From: Psychromonas sp. B3M02
Lineage (GTDB): Bacteria; Pseudomonadota; Gammaproteobacteria; Enterobacterales; Psychromonadaceae
Length of the DNA: 33,585 bases
NCBI RefSeq assembly: GCF_003318165.1
Contig: NZ_QOCB01000151.1
Location: forward strand, 851 to 34,435
Direction: 5' to 3'
The notes beneath the pieces were generated by a model. That model worked only from the letters and a program-made list of their open reading frames with translations, was not told the origin of the DNA and did not search any database. A program made the translations under genes and the position numbers. Shown in pieces: positions 25,908 through 33,585 of this stretch (positions are counted from its first letter, which is position 1; the number at the start of each line of letters is the position of its first letter).

Positions 25908-25998
25908 GCTGAAAAAAGGAATCACAGAGCTCTTCCGCTCATTGCTCTAGCCTGCCGGCTAATTCGCCCAGCGCCCTTTAAAGATGTGTCGTAACCTT
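25908..25998 (+). repeat. Mosaic repeat, extra tail module
   Basis: AAGCTGAAAAAAGGAATCAC, an AGAGCTCT palindrome and TCCGCTCATTGCTCTAGCCTGC match 33104-33152. It ends ATTCGCCCAGCGCCC (25962-25976), the exact 15-bp complement of GGGCGCTGGGCGAAT in unit 2 (25665-25679), with weaker inverted similarity beyond it. TTAAAGATGTGTCGTAAC closes the module as in the other tails. Confidence 0.75.
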
Positions 25999-26038
25999 AA
26001 TTGATAACGACAAACGAAAAACACTTTCTCACAGGCAT

Positions 26039-26067
26039 AAAAAAAAGAGCCGAAGCTCTCTTTTTTG
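26039..26067 (-). terminator. tuf-type terminator, outer copy
   Basis: On the minus strand AGAGC-TTCG-GCTCT followed by a T run. It has the same loop and flanks (GAATGTAGTTTAAAAAC on the plus strand) as the copies at 26229 and 26394, with a shortened stem. Confidence 0.75.
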
Positions 26068-26111
26068 AATGTAGTTTAAAAACGATAAAGAGTAGCTTTA
26101 CTTGAGGTGTA

Positions 26112-26170
26112 GTACTCGATGATAGTAGAAACAAGCAGCTGCATCTTTACAGGTATGGTGCTACCTTCAC
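26112..26170 (-). pseudogene. Decayed tuf 3'-end fragment, outer copy
   Basis: ACTCGATGATAGTAGAAACAA on the plus strand repeats the last codons of tuf (VVSTIIE), and ACCTTCAC further right matches the region of RVGGEGR-like codons. The stop codon is lost (TAC in place of TAA). It is preceded, as in real tuf, by GATAAAGAGTA and a terminator copy. Confidence 0.65.
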
Positions 26171-26228
26171 AGCTAGTTAAACATGGTACTTAAACTACTT
26201 CTAGAACGTAGCACTTTCCTTCATCCAT

Positions 26229-26257
26229 AAAAAAAGAGAGCCGAAGCTCTCTTTTTT
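26229..26257 (-). terminator. tuf-type terminator, middle copy
   Basis: On the minus strand AGAGAGC-TTCG-GCTCTCT followed by TTTTTTTAT. Nearly identical to the copy next to tuf. Confidence 0.85.
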
Positions 26258-26287
26258 GAATGTAGTTTAAAAACTACAAAGAGTAGT

Positions 26288-26348
26288 TATTACTCGATAA
26301 TAGTAGAAACAAGCAGCTGTATCTTTACAGGTATAGCGCCACCTTCAC
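26288..26348 (-). pseudogene. Decayed tuf 3'-end fragment, inner copy
   Basis: TTATTACTCGATAATAGTAG on the plus strand keeps the last seven codons of tuf with the TAA stop (26290-26292). GCCACCTTCAC (26338-26348) matches further into tuf, while the bases between have drifted. Beyond that the similarity stops, so only about 60 bp of the gene is duplicated, together with the downstream spacer and terminator. Confidence 0.7.
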
Positions 26349-26393
26349 CAGTAGTGAGGTGAAAGCTTTGTCTAAAAGCACTTTCCCTAGCCC

Positions 26394-26424
26394 ATAAAAA
26401 AAGAGAGCAGAAGCTCTCTTTTTT
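26394..26424 (-). terminator. tuf terminator
   Basis: On the minus strand, 33 nt after the tuf stop, AGAGAGC-TTCT-GCTCTCT is followed by seven T. First of three tandem copies met by RNA polymerase leaving the str operon. Confidence 0.9.
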
Positions 26425-26456
26425 GAATGTAGTTTAAAAACTATAAAGAGTAATTA

Positions 26457-27641
26457 TTACTCGATGATAGTAGAAACAACACCAGCACCAACAGTACGGC
26501 CACCTTCACGGATAGCGAAACGTAGACCTTCGTCCATAGCGATTGGACCAATTAGTTCAACAACGAACTTAAGGTTATCACCAGGCATTACCATTTCTAC
26601 ACCTTCTGGAAGCTCAACAGCACCAGTGATGTCAGTTGTACGGAAGTAGAACTGTGGACGGTAACCTTTGAAGAATGGAGTATGACGACCACCTTCATCT
26701 TTGCTTAGTACGTATACTTCAGATTCGAACTTAGTGTGTGGCTTGATAGAACCAGGCTTAGCTAGAACTTGACCACGTTCAACGTCTTCACGCTTAGTAC
26801 CACGTAGAAGAACACCAACGTTCTCACCAGCACGACCTTCGTCAAGAAGTTTACGGAACATCTCAACACCAGTACATGTAGTAGTAACAGTATCTTTAAG
26901 ACCAACGATTTCTACAGACTCACCAACTTTGATGATACCGCGCTCAACACGACCTGTAACAACAGTACCACGACCAGCGATTGAGAATACATCTTCAATA
27001 GGAAGGATGAATGGCTTATCGATGTCACGCTCTGGCTCAGGGATGTAAGAATCTAGTGCGTCAGCAAGTTCAACGATCTTGTCTTCCCACTCAGCTTCAC
27101 CTTCAAGTGCTTTAAGAGCAGAACCAAGGATAACTGGTAGGTCATCACCTGGGAAGTCGTATTCAGAAAGAAGTTCACGAACTTCCATTTCTACTAATTC
27201 TAGTAGCTCTTCATCATCAACCATGTCACATTTGTTTAAGAAAACAACTAAGTGTGGAACACCAACTTGACGAGAAAGTAGGATGTGCTCACGAGTTTGT
27301 GGCATAGGACCGTCTGTAGCAGCAACAACTAAGATACCACCATCCATTTGAGCAGCACCAGTGATCATGTTTTTAACATAATCGGCATGTCCAGGACAGT
27401 CTACGTGTGCGTAGTGACGAGTGTCTGTATCGTATTCGATGTGAGAAGTATTGATTGTAATACCGCGCTCACGCTCTTCTGGAGCGTTATCGATTGAAGA
27501 GAAATCTTTAGTGTCGCCACCAAATTTCTTCGTTAATACAGCAGAGATTGCAGCTGTTAAAGTAGTTTTACCATGGTCAACGTGGCCGATTGTACCTACG
27601 TTTACATGTGGTTTATTACGTTCAAATTTTTCTTTAGACAC
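26457..27641 (-). CDS. tuf: Elongation factor Tu
   Basis: GTPase that carries aminoacyl-tRNA to the ribosome. 394 aa, the E. coli length, when started at the GTG of [22 protein letters not shown] lies 8 nt before it. The longer frame to 27677 would add an unrelated MERYLLIKK peptide. G1 is GHVDHGKTT (about 19-27), G3 DCPGHADY (about 81-88), and G4 NKCD (about 136-139). Domains 2 and 3 end [14 protein letters not shown]. Last gene of the str operon, 74 nt after fusA. Confidence 0.98.
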   Translation of the reverse strand: MSKEKFERNKPHVNVGTIGHVDHGKTTLTAAISAVLTKKFGGDTKDFSSIDNAPEERERGITINTSHIEYDTDTRHYAHVDCPGHADYVKNMITGAAQMDGGILVVAATDGPMPQTREHILLSRQVGVPHLVVFLNKCDMVDDEELLELVEMEVRELLSEYDFPGDDLPVILGSALKALEGEAEWEDKIVELADALDSYIPEPERDIDKPFILPIEDVFSIAGRGTVVTGRVERGIIKVGESVEIVGLKDTVTTTCTGVEMFRKLLDEGRAGENVGVLLRGTKREDVERGQVLAKPGSIKPHTKFESEVYVLSKDEGGRHTPFFKGYRPQFYFRTTDITGAVELPEGVEMVMPGDNLKFVVELIGPIAMDEGLRFAIREGGRTVGAGVVSTIIE

Positions 27642-27715
27642 AGTGTGTACCTTCTTTATCAGTAAATACCTCTCCACATGCCATCACATGGAAAGGCGTT
27701 AGTTTAATTTATTTT

Positions 27716-29812
27716 TTATTTCGCTTCAATAATTGCGTTAGCAATTTTTTTAGGCGCATCGGCATATTCTAAAAATTCCATCGAATAAGATGCACGACCC
27801 TGCGTTGCTGAGCGAACTGCGGTAGCATAACCGAACATTTCAGACAGCGGTACTTTAGCATGAACGATCTTAACACCACCAGGGCCATCGTCCATTCCTT
27901 CAATAATACCTCGACGACCATTAAGATCCCCGACTACAGTGCCCATCCATTCTTCTGGAGTAGTTACTTCCACTTTCATCAGAGGCTCAAGGATAGTGGC
28001 ATCAGCTTTTAATGCTCCATCTCTGAAACCCATCATGGCAGCAATTTTAAAGGCCATTTCGCTAGAGTCAACCTCATGGTAAGAACCATTTAATAAAGTT
28101 ACTCGAACGTCAAGCATTGGGAAACCAGCAAGTACACCTTGGTTCATTTGTTCTTCACAGCCTTTGCTCACTGCTGGAATGTATTCTTTAGGGATTACAT
28201 TGTCAGCCATTTCGTTCACAAATTCAAAGCCAGCACCATTTTCAAGTGGTTCTAATTTTAATTGGACGTGGCCATAGTGGCTCGGTCCTTCGCCTTGACG
28301 AATAAATTTACCTTCGATCTCAACCGATTTACGGATGGTTTCACGGTAAGCTACTTGTGGATTACCCACGTTACAGTTCACGGAGAACTCGCGACGCATA
28401 CGGTCAACAATGATATCAAGGTGAAGTTCACCCATACCAGAGATCAGTATTTGTCCAGACTCTTCATTCGTTTCAACACGGAATGAAGGATCCTCAGCAG
28501 AAAGTTTTTCTAGTGCTAGCGTTAATTTATCTTGGTCAGCCTTGGTTTTAGGCTCAACCGCAATTTGAATTACCGGTTCAGGGAAATCCATACGCTCAAG
28601 TATAATATTCTGTCCAGCAACACAAAGCGTGTCTCCCGTAGTGACGTCTTTAAGGCCAACCGCAGCGGCGATATCACCAGCGCGAACCTCTTTGACTTCC
28701 TTACGTTCGTTAGCGTGCATCTGTACGATACGCCCTAAACGCTCTTTCTTGCCTTTAATAGGATTATAAACTTGATCACCAGACTTAACTACGCCTGAGT
28801 ACACACGCATAAACGTTAACGTGCCCACGAATGGGTCCGTTGCAATTTTAAATGCGAGTGCGGCAAATGGTGCATCATCAGAAGCAGGACATTCAATCTC
28901 TTTATCATTGTGGGCATTGATAGCTTTAATCGCGTCAACTTCCACTGGAGAAGGTAAATAATCGATAACTGCATCAAGTACTGCTTGAACACCTTTATTT
29001 TTAAAGGCGCTACCACAAGTCGCTAATACAATTTCATTATTTAACGTACGAATACGTAAACCTGCTTTGATTTCTTCTTCTGAAAGCTCACCTTCTTCAA
29101 GGTATTTTTCCATCAGTTCATCATTTGCTTCTGCAGCTGTATCTACTAGCTCTTCGTGCAAAGCTTGCGCGTGCTCTAGTAGATCAGCAGGGATATCATT
29201 ATATTCAAATGTCATCCCTTGATCTGCATCGTTCCAATTAATTGCTTTCATTTTAATGAGGTCAATAACCCCTTCGAACTCTTCTTCCGCACCGATATTC
29301 AAATGAATAGGTACACAAGTAGACCCAAGGCGATTACGAATTTGCTCAAGCACAGCCTCAAAGTCAGCCCCAGTTCTGTCCATCTTGTTAACAAATACAA
29401 CACGTGGAACGTGGTACTTGTTCGCTTGACGCCAAACGGTCTCTGATTGTGGTTCTACACCTGATGTGCCACAGAAAACAACTACTGCACCATCTAACAC
29501 ACGTAAAGAACGTTCAACTTCAATGGTGAAGTCAACATGTCCGGGTGTATCGATGATATTAATGCGGTGCTGTTCGTACTGGTTTTGCATGCCCTGCCAG
29601 AAAGTAGTAGTGGCAGCAGATGTGATAGTGATACCACGCTCCTGCTCTTGCTCCATCCAGTCCATTGTTGCTGCGCCGTCGTGAACTTCACCAATACGGT
29701 GAGATACGCCAGTGTAGAACAATACACGCTCTGTAGTAGTAGTTTTACCTGCATCGACATGAGCTACAATACCGATATTACGGTAACGCTCAATAGGAGT
29801 TGTACGTGACAA
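27716..29812 (-). CDS. fusA: Elongation factor G
   Basis: GTPase that drives translocation. 698 aa from a TTG start ([17 protein letters not shown]); AAGGA lies 7 nt before it, and the longer ATG frame to 29863 adds a peptide read from the rpsG-fusA spacer hairpin. G1 [12 protein letters not shown] (about 17-28), [16 protein letters not shown]3 DTPGHVDF and G4 NKMD are all present. EF-G1-type features are ASGVEPQ-like [13 protein letters not shown] and the C-terminal domain IV/V motifs ([23 protein letters not shown]). The TTG start is rare for this very highly expressed gene. Confidence 0.95.
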   Translation of the reverse strand: MSRTTPIERYRNIGIVAHVDAGKTTTTERVLFYTGVSHRIGEVHDGAATMDWMEQEQERGITITSAATTTFWQGMQNQYEQHRINIIDTPGHVDFTIEVERSLRVLDGAVVVFCGTSGVEPQSETVWRQANKYHVPRVVFVNKMDRTGADFEAVLEQIRNRLGSTCVPIHLNIGAEEEFEGVIDLIKMKAINWNDADQGMTFEYNDIPADLLEHAQALHEELVDTAAEANDELMEKYLEEGELSEEEIKAGLRIRTLNNEIVLATCGSAFKNKGVQAVLDAVIDYLPSPVEVDAIKAINAHNDKEIECPASDDAPFAALAFKIATDPFVGTLTFMRVYSGVVKSGDQVYNPIKGKKERLGRIVQMHANERKEVKEVRAGDIAAAVGLKDVTTGDTLCVAGQNIILERMDFPEPVIQIAVEPKTKADQDKLTLALEKLSAEDPSFRVETNEESGQILISGMGELHLDIIVDRMRREFSVNCNVGNPQVAYRETIRKSVEIEGKFIRQGEGPSHYGHVQLKLEPLENGAGFEFVNEMADNVIPKEYIPAVSKGCEEQMNQGVLAGFPMLDVRVTLLNGSYHEVDSSEMAFKIAAMMGFRDGALKADATILEPLMKVEVTTPEEWMGTVVGDLNGRRGIIEGMDDGPGGVKIVHAKVPLSEMFGYATAVRSATQGRASYSMEFLEYADAPKKIANAIIEAK

Positions 29813-29855
29813 TGCAATGTCCTTTTTAAATAAAGCTTTGTGCAAATAGAAACGA

Positions 29856-29881
29856 AAAAGCACAGGCCAAAGCCTGTGCTA
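29856..29881 (-). terminator. Terminator-like hairpin between rpsG and fusA
   Basis: On the minus strand AGCACAGGC and GCCTGTGCT form a perfect 9-bp stem with a 4-base loop, followed by TTTTTC. It starts about 10 nt after the rpsG stop and lies inside the operon. It may act as a partial terminator or attenuator, or as an RNA-processing or stability element. I see no separate fusA promoter in the 45 nt after it. Confidence 0.7.
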
Positions 29882-29889
29882 AATACTTT

Positions 29890-30387
<498 letters not shown>

Positions 30388-30444
30388 TTACCCAAAACAT
30401 ATTAAAATTAAATAGTGTTTGTTTGGCCTTACTTACGGAAAGTA

Positions 30445-30819
30445 TTAAGATTTAGGCTTTTTAGCACCGTATTTAGAACGACCGTTACGACGTGCTGCAA
30501 CACCTGAAGTATCAAGTGCACCACGAATTGTATGGTAACGAACACCCGGTAAATCTTTTACACGACCGCCGCGGATCAAGATTACACTATGCTCTTGCAA
30601 GTTATGGCCTTCACCACCGATGTACGAAGTTACTTCGAAACCGTTAGTTAGACGTACACGAGCAACTTTACGCATTGCCGAGTTAGGTTTTTTTGGTGTA
30701 GTAGTATATACACGAGTACATACACCACGTTTTTGTGGACACGCTTCTAGCGCAGGAACGTTAGTTTTTTGAACTTTGTCCTTACGCGGTTTGCGTACCA
30801 ATTGTGAAATTGTTGCCAT
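30445..30819 (-). CDS. rpsL: 30S ribosomal protein S12
   Basis: Decoding-centre protein. 124 aa, as in E. coli. [17 protein letters not shown] carries K43 (K42 in mature numbering) and [15 protein letters not shown] carries K88; both residues are wild-type, so no classical streptomycin-resistance change is present. TAGGAG precedes the ATG. First gene of the str operon behind the promoter at 30878-30906. Confidence 0.98.
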   Translation of the reverse strand: MATISQLVRKPRKDKVQKTNVPALEACPQKRGVCTRVYTTTPKKPNSAMRKVARVRLTNGFEVTSYIGGEGHNLQEHSVILIRGGRVKDLPGVRYHTIRGALDTSGVAARRNGRSKYGAKKPKS

Positions 30820-30877
30820 TGTTAAATAGCTCCTAAGTGTGTGTGAAAAATCAAACCCTATAAATTAGGGTCGCAAG

Positions 30878-30906
30878 AGTTTACGCTGAATAGAATGGCG
30901 AGTCAA
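30878..30906 (-). promoter_or_regulatory. Sigma-70 promoter of the str operon
   Basis: On the minus strand TTGACT, a 17-bp spacer and TAAACT lie about 60 nt before rpsL. The transcript would begin near 30871 with the small hairpin CCCTA-ATTTA-TAGGG at its very 5' end, which could shield it from decay. Confidence 0.8.
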
Positions 30907-31027
30907 TAATTAGGCAATTGTGTTTTTGCTCACACAATAAAAAAATAGGACGATCACAGAAAAGTTAATCAAGGCTTGCTAATAAAGCATTAATAAATCA
31001 ACAAGATAAATAAGGTTTTAAAGAGGT

Positions 31028-31321
31028 TTAAGTCCAGTTTAATTGGCTTTTACATTGTACAGTTAACGCAACAAATTCACTGTAATCGATCACTTTCCCT
31101 AATTTCACTTCAATAGCACGTGCATCAACATCAGCCGCTAACACAAACAGACGTTTATTTTCATGTAGTTGCAGTAACTTATCATGTAACTCTGAATTTG
31201 CAGCACTGGCAATCACCGCATCGCTCAGTAACAACACAATATCTGTATCTCCCAACTGCTTAATACAGTCAGATAATGCATAAGAACTAAAAGGTGAACG
31301 GTTAACAGTATGTAATATCAT
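31028..31321 (-). CDS. tusB: tRNA 2-thiouridine sulfur-relay protein TusB
   Basis: With TusC and TusD forms the complex that passes persulfide sulfur from TusA to TusE and MnmA for the wobble 2-thiouridine of Lys, Glu and Gln tRNAs. 97 aa (E. coli 95). It begins MILHTVNRSPF, has DIVLLLSDAVIA at about 27-38, and lacks the active Cys of TusD, as expected. Its ATG directly follows the tusC stop. It is last in ridA-tusDCB. Confidence 0.9.
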   Translation of the reverse strand: MILHTVNRSPFSSYALSDCIKQLGDTDIVLLLSDAVIASAANSELHDKLLQLHENKRLFVLAADVDARAIEVKLGKVIDYSEFVALTVQCKSQLNWT

Positions 31322-31681
31322 TTAAAAACTCATTAATTGATCTTGTTCAGCGAGGCGCTGCTTAATCTCTTCAGTACTTAGCAACTCAGTTTTAATAACT
31401 AATTGTTCTACTGAAATATTACGTTGCTGCAGCGAAGTGGCACAAACATAAACCTGTTCAACATCGTAGAGGTCAAACATCTTCAACATAGGTTGAAAAT
31501 CCTTTTGTAAAATAACATCCGCTTGATGCTTTTTTAATAACTGATAAACACCATCACCTATAAAAAAAACACTAAGTGATTCATTATATGCCGATAACGC
31601 TAAGGTTAAATCCAATGCTTCACGCGCATCACTACGACCATGTGGTGCTTGACGATTAACAATACCAACCTTCTTTTCCAT
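31322..31681 (-). CDS. tusC: tRNA 2-thiouridine sulfur-relay protein TusC
   Basis: Structural subunit of the TusBCD complex, DsrF-like. 119 aa, as in E. coli. Landmarks are RQAPHGRSDAREALDLTLAL at about 9-28, FFIGDGVYQLL at about 39-49, and LYDVEQVYVC. GGGGAG lies 6 nt before the ATG. It is 10 nt after tusD. Confidence 0.92.
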   Translation of the reverse strand: MEKKVGIVNRQAPHGRSDAREALDLTLALSAYNESLSVFFIGDGVYQLLKKHQADVILQKDFQPMLKMFDLYDVEQVYVCATSLQQRNISVEQLVIKTELLSTEEIKQRLAEQDQLMSF

Positions 31682-31691
31682 ACAACTCCCC

Positions 31692-32096
31692 TTAAAACTG
31701 TATCAGTCGATCACAACTAGCCGATAATTCTGCCAACTGCCCTAACCCACTTAACACAAAAGGTGCTTTAAGGTTGTACTGCTGTAAATCTAACTGCTTT
31801 GCTTCTGTCTCATTAACAATACCCCGACGTAAAGACGCAGATACACAAACCTCTAAAGGAAAGTTATGTTGAGTCGCTAAAGCAGTCCAGCGATCAGGTA
31901 AATTCACCTCATCGCTGGCAGGTTTAATTAAATGACTTGCGGTTAACACACCATCAAGATAGAAAAACACTCCTGATATGTGATGACCAGTCGCCAATGC
32001 CGCTTCGCAAAATTGCAATGCCGTCGCCGCACTTTGATCGCTTGCCGGGTTACCCGTGACAAGCAAAGAAAATTTAATTACCTGTGAGTCTGACAT
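31692..32096 (-). CDS. tusD: tRNA 2-thiouridine sulfur-relay protein TusD
   Basis: Sulfurtransferase subunit of TusBCD, DsrE-like. 134 aa. The catalytic cysteine is C84 in LEVCVSASLRRG, matching the E. coli active-site segment. FSLLVTGNPASDQSAATAL is the N-terminal strand-loop signature and FVLSGLGQLAE the C-terminal one. Its ribosome site AAAGG overlaps the ridA stop, so it is coupled to ridA. Confidence 0.93.
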   Translation of the reverse strand: MSDSQVIKFSLLVTGNPASDQSAATALQFCEAALATGHHISGVFFYLDGVLTASHLIKPASDEVNLPDRWTALATQHNFPLEVCVSASLRRGIVNETEAKQLDLQQYNLKAPFVLSGLGQLAELSASCDRLIQF

Positions 32097-32105
32097 AGTT
32101 AGCCT

Positions 32106-32492
32106 TTAAGCAGTGTAAGCAACAGCTTCAACTTCAACTAATACATCTTTTGGTAAACGTGCAACTTCAACACATGAACGAGCAGGCGCTAATTCAGCAA
32201 AGTATTTAGCGTAAACTTCATTAAATGCAACAAAGTCATTCATATCTTTAATGAAACAAGTTGTTTTGATCACAGTGCTTGCAGAAGCACCAGCTTCTTC
32301 TAATACTGCCATCAAGTTTTTCATTACTTGCTCAGCTTGCTCAGCAACACCACCTGCAACCACTTCCATAGAAACTGGATCTAATGGGATTTGACCAGAA
32401 GTGAATACTAAGTTACCTAATTGATTAGCTTGTGAATAAGGACCAATTGCCGCAGGCGCTTTTTCAGTGTTAATAATTGTTTTAGTTGTCAT
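32106..32492 (-). CDS. ridA: RidA enamine/imine deaminase (YjgF family)
   Basis: Hydrolyses reactive 2-aminoacrylate and similar enamine/imine intermediates formed by PLP enzymes such as threonine or serine dehydratase. 128 aa from [20 protein letters not shown], which has AAGGAAG before it and matches the family start; a longer frame to 32546 is not supported. [23 protein letters not shown] and [20 protein letters not shown] carry the trimer and active-site residues including the catalytic Arg (PARS). It is first of an operon with tusDCB, 9 nt before tusD. Confidence 0.95.
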   Translation of the reverse strand: MTTKTIINTEKAPAAIGPYSQANQLGNLVFTSGQIPLDPVSMEVVAGGVAEQAEQVMKNLMAVLEEAGASASTVIKTTCFIKDMNDFVAFNEVYAKYFAELAPARSCVEVARLPKDVLVEVEAVAYTA

Positions 32493-32591
32493 AAGATACT
32501 TCCTTTGTGAATGAAATTTCGTGCCCGTATATTGAAGTAGAAGCACAATAAAAACAAGACTAAAAACAATTTGAAAAGGTTTATAAAAAAG

Positions 32592-32827
32592 TAGTGACAG
32601 CGATTAAACGAAGCTTTATATCAGGGGTGCATGGTGAATTAACCGACAGGTTAGCCTCATGAGCGGGTAAGCTCTGCGCCCCCTTTTTTTTAGCCTGCAG
32701 ATCTTTTTGCGTTTGTATTTCAACTCTTTTTATATAGCTTCTTTTACAAAGTAACAAACCAAAACCAACACACAAAAAACAAAACACTGCAGACTAAAGT
32801 CAGCGCCCCGAAAAGATGTGTCGCAAA
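32592..32827 (+). repeat. Mosaic structured repeat, unit 3 (partial)
   Basis: AGTGACAGCGATTAAACGAAGC starts as unit 1 does, but hairpin 1 has lost pairs. AGGGGTGC stands in for GGGGCGC, then AACCGACAGGTTAGCCTCATGAGCGGG, GGGT...CCCC plus eight T, and GCCTGCAG. Hairpin 3 is missing. The tail at 32789-32827 has GACT-aa-AGTC, AGCGCCCC and AAAGATGTGTCGCAAA. Most decayed of the four. Confidence 0.75.
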
Positions 32828-32907
32828 TTACGACGTGATTCGTCAACGGCATTAATAACAAAGCCAGAAAGTGTTTCGTATGATCCACAAACAAACGTAA
32901 AAAGCAG

Positions 32908-33241
32908 CGGCAGCTATCAAGCAAAGCTTGATATTGGGGGCGAAGGGCGAATTAACCGTCAGGTTAGTCTATGAGCGGGTAAGCTCTGCGTACCCTTTTT
33001 TCAGCCTTCCAATATGCGAGTCATCGCATATGATTATTCGCAACATTGAGCAAAGCGAACCAACAAGTAATTCACAACACAAAACATTAAAGTCAAAAGA
33101 AGCAGGCTGAAAAAAGGAATCGCAGAGCTCTTCCGCTCATTGCTCTAGCCTGCAGACTAAAGTCAGCGCCCCAAGGTCAAAACCAACACACAAAAACACT
33201 GCAGGCTAAAGCCAGCGCCCCTAAAGATGTTTCGTAAACTA
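32908..33241 (+). repeat. Mosaic structured repeat, unit 4 with two tails
   Basis: Hairpin 1 is ATCAAGC-aaa-GCTTGAT (32916-32932, perfect), then GGGGGCG, TTAACCGTCAGGTTAG, GGGTA...TACCC plus six T, and hairpin 3 ATATGCGA-gtca-TCGCATAT (33012-33031). It continues TGAGCAAAGCGAAC, the GCAGGCT...AGCCTGC module (33103-33152), a tail with GACT-aa-AGTC and AGCGCCCC (33151-33172), and a second tail with GGCT-aa-AGCC and AGCGCCCC (33201-33239). Confidence 0.8.
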
Positions 33242-33313
33242 CATTGCATCAAAATCAACACATAAAAACACCACATGCTAAAAAGTAAAACACTACATCT
33301 ATTTTGTTATTTT

Positions 33314-33475
33314 ATACCAATTGTATTAAATAACTGATCTAAATTTTGCGCCGGAAAAATGGCTTAGTTTGAGGCGTAAGTTGATGTAAATGGTTGTTCC
33401 CTATACGAAACTTACAACGAAAAAATAAGTTGTTTTAATAAGTAAAATAGATCAGTTACTTACTATGATTGGTAT
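33314..33475. mobile_element. MITE-like element with 28-bp terminal inverted repeats
   Basis: A 162-bp element without coding capacity. The ends are ATACCAAT-9 nt-TAACTGATCTA (33314-33341) and its inverted partner (33448-33475), matching at 24 of 28 positions. The interior holds GGCTTAGTTTGAGGCGTAAG and GAAACTTACAACG. Elements with ATACCAAT ends and an AACTGATC inner box are frequent in Shewanella, Colwellia and Psychromonas genomes (recalled, not checked). No clear target duplication. Its outer base is the last base of the gloA stop codon. Confidence 0.8.
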
Positions 33476-33585
33476 TAACCTTCGCCTAAACCTTTACCTG
33501 CATCTTTTTTGTTAATTAATTCAATCATGTAACCATCAGGATCTTTAACAAAAGCGATCACCGTTGACCCGCCTTTTACAGGACC
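33475..33585 (-). CDS. gloA: Lactoylglutathione lyase (glyoxalase I), C-terminal 36 residues
   Basis: Partial; the gene runs off the right edge. The visible end reads [19 protein letters not shown] then [17 protein letters not shown] and a TAA stop. VIAF-DPDGY-IELI-KDAG is the C-terminal signature of bacterial GloA, in which the Glu of IEL is a metal ligand. It converts the methylglyoxal-glutathione hemithioacetal to S-lactoylglutathione. The stop codon is completed by the first base of the MITE. Confidence 0.92.
   Translation of the reverse strand, partial: GPVKGGSTVIAFVKDPDGYMIELINKKDAGKGLGEG

Larger units (their letters stand above)
25280..26456. other. Gene-free repeat island between motX and tuf
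   Basis: No intact gene on either strand across about 1.2 kb. The left part (25311-25998) is two units of the mosaic palindromic repeat plus an extra tail module. The right part (26038-26424) is three tuf terminator copies with two decayed tuf 3'-end fragments. A/C-rich linkers (CAAAACAC-type) join the repeat modules. Confidence 0.8.
32493..33474. other. Gene-free repeat island between gloA and ridA
   Basis: No intact gene across about 980 bp. It contains mosaic repeat units 3 and 4 with extra tails, A/C-rich linkers and a MITE next to gloA. Small reading frames at 32581-32924 (minus) and 32928-33110 (plus) run through the repeats and look spurious. The ridA promoter should lie close to 32493-32590. 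Confidence 0.75.

Noticed and set aside
25311-25998. Integron attC sites or a cassette array
   Set aside because: The units are palindromic and repeated, but I see no paired GTTRRRY/RYYYAAC core sites, no cassette genes between them and no integrase.
27642-27677. N-terminal extension of EF-Tu ([12 protein letters not shown])
   Set aside because: The GTG start with AAGAAGG gives the exact 394-residue family length; the extension has no homology I know and spans the ribosome site.
29813-29863. N-terminal extension of EF-G from the ATG at 29863
   Set aside because: It would be read from the spacer hairpin and the ribosome site; the TTG start matches the family N-terminus.
32581-33110. Small frames in the gloA-ridA repeat island
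   Set aside because: They run through the mosaic repeat units, differ between copies, and lack ribosome sites.

Overview
The window looks like chromosomal DNA from a marine, AT-rich gammaproteobacterium of the Vibrio/Psychromonas/Moritella/Shewanella kind. The reasons are the gene orders (rnr-rlmB, rpsF-priB-rpsR-rplI, tusDCB-rpsL-rpsG-fusA-tuf), the RF2 frameshift site, a MotX gene of the sodium-driven polar flagellum, and a MITE with ATACCAAT ends of a type I associate with this group. I cannot name the species from sequence alone. Most protein genes are core genes. The unusual material lies between genes.

Layout. 1-640: gene-free dispersed repeats. 641-1301: a minus-strand tRNA operon, Arg(CCG)-His(GTG)-Pro(TGG), with a promoter, a terminator, and beyond it a broken tRNA-Pro copy and a second 3'-end remnant. 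1459-4763: rnr and rlmB. 4847-6160 (minus): a coiled-coil plus DUF481-like barrel protein. 6401-7813: the S6-PriB-S18-L9 operon. 7881-10118 (minus): a BaeSR-like two-component pair, with a secreted EF-hand protein upstream (10604-10900). 11075-12726: msrC, an unrecognised 253-residue protein, and a small secreted cysteine-rich protein built of NPCAAK repeats. 13255-15933 (minus): prfB (RF2, +1 frameshift) and lysS. 16378-18595: ilvIH. 18744-20043: a PspG-like membrane protein, a PCu(A)C copper chaperone and a small outer-membrane barrel. 20290-24528: cysJIH, with a near-consensus Fur box upstream. 24653-25279: motX behind a sigma-28-type -10 element.

25280-26456 has no intact gene. It carries two copies of a mosaic, palindrome-rich repeat and then three tandem copies of the tuf terminator, two of them attached to decayed fragments of the tuf 3' end. 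26457-30819 (minus) is the str operon (rpsL, rpsG, fusA, tuf) with a clear promoter and a terminator-like hairpin between rpsG and fusA. 31028-32492 (minus) is ridA-tusDCB. 32493-33474 is a second repeat island with two more mosaic copies and a 162-bp MITE whose end provides the last base of the gloA stop codon. gloA runs off the right edge.

How the genes connect: translation and tRNA modification dominate (tRNAs, RlmB, S6/S18/L9, LysS, RF2, S12/S7, EF-G/EF-Tu, TusBCD). IlvIH makes branched-chain amino-acid precursors, and RidA removes reactive enamine/imine intermediates that can arise in amino-acid metabolism. CysJIH reduces PAPS to sulfide, and cysteine sulfur later feeds the TusBCD relay. 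BaeSR, PspG-like, MsrC and PCu(A)C proteins serve envelope, redox and copper homeostasis. I found no complete defence system, prophage, CRISPR array or biosynthetic cluster. The best candidates for undescribed biology are the structured repeat family, the NPCAAK protein and the tuf-tail/terminator array.
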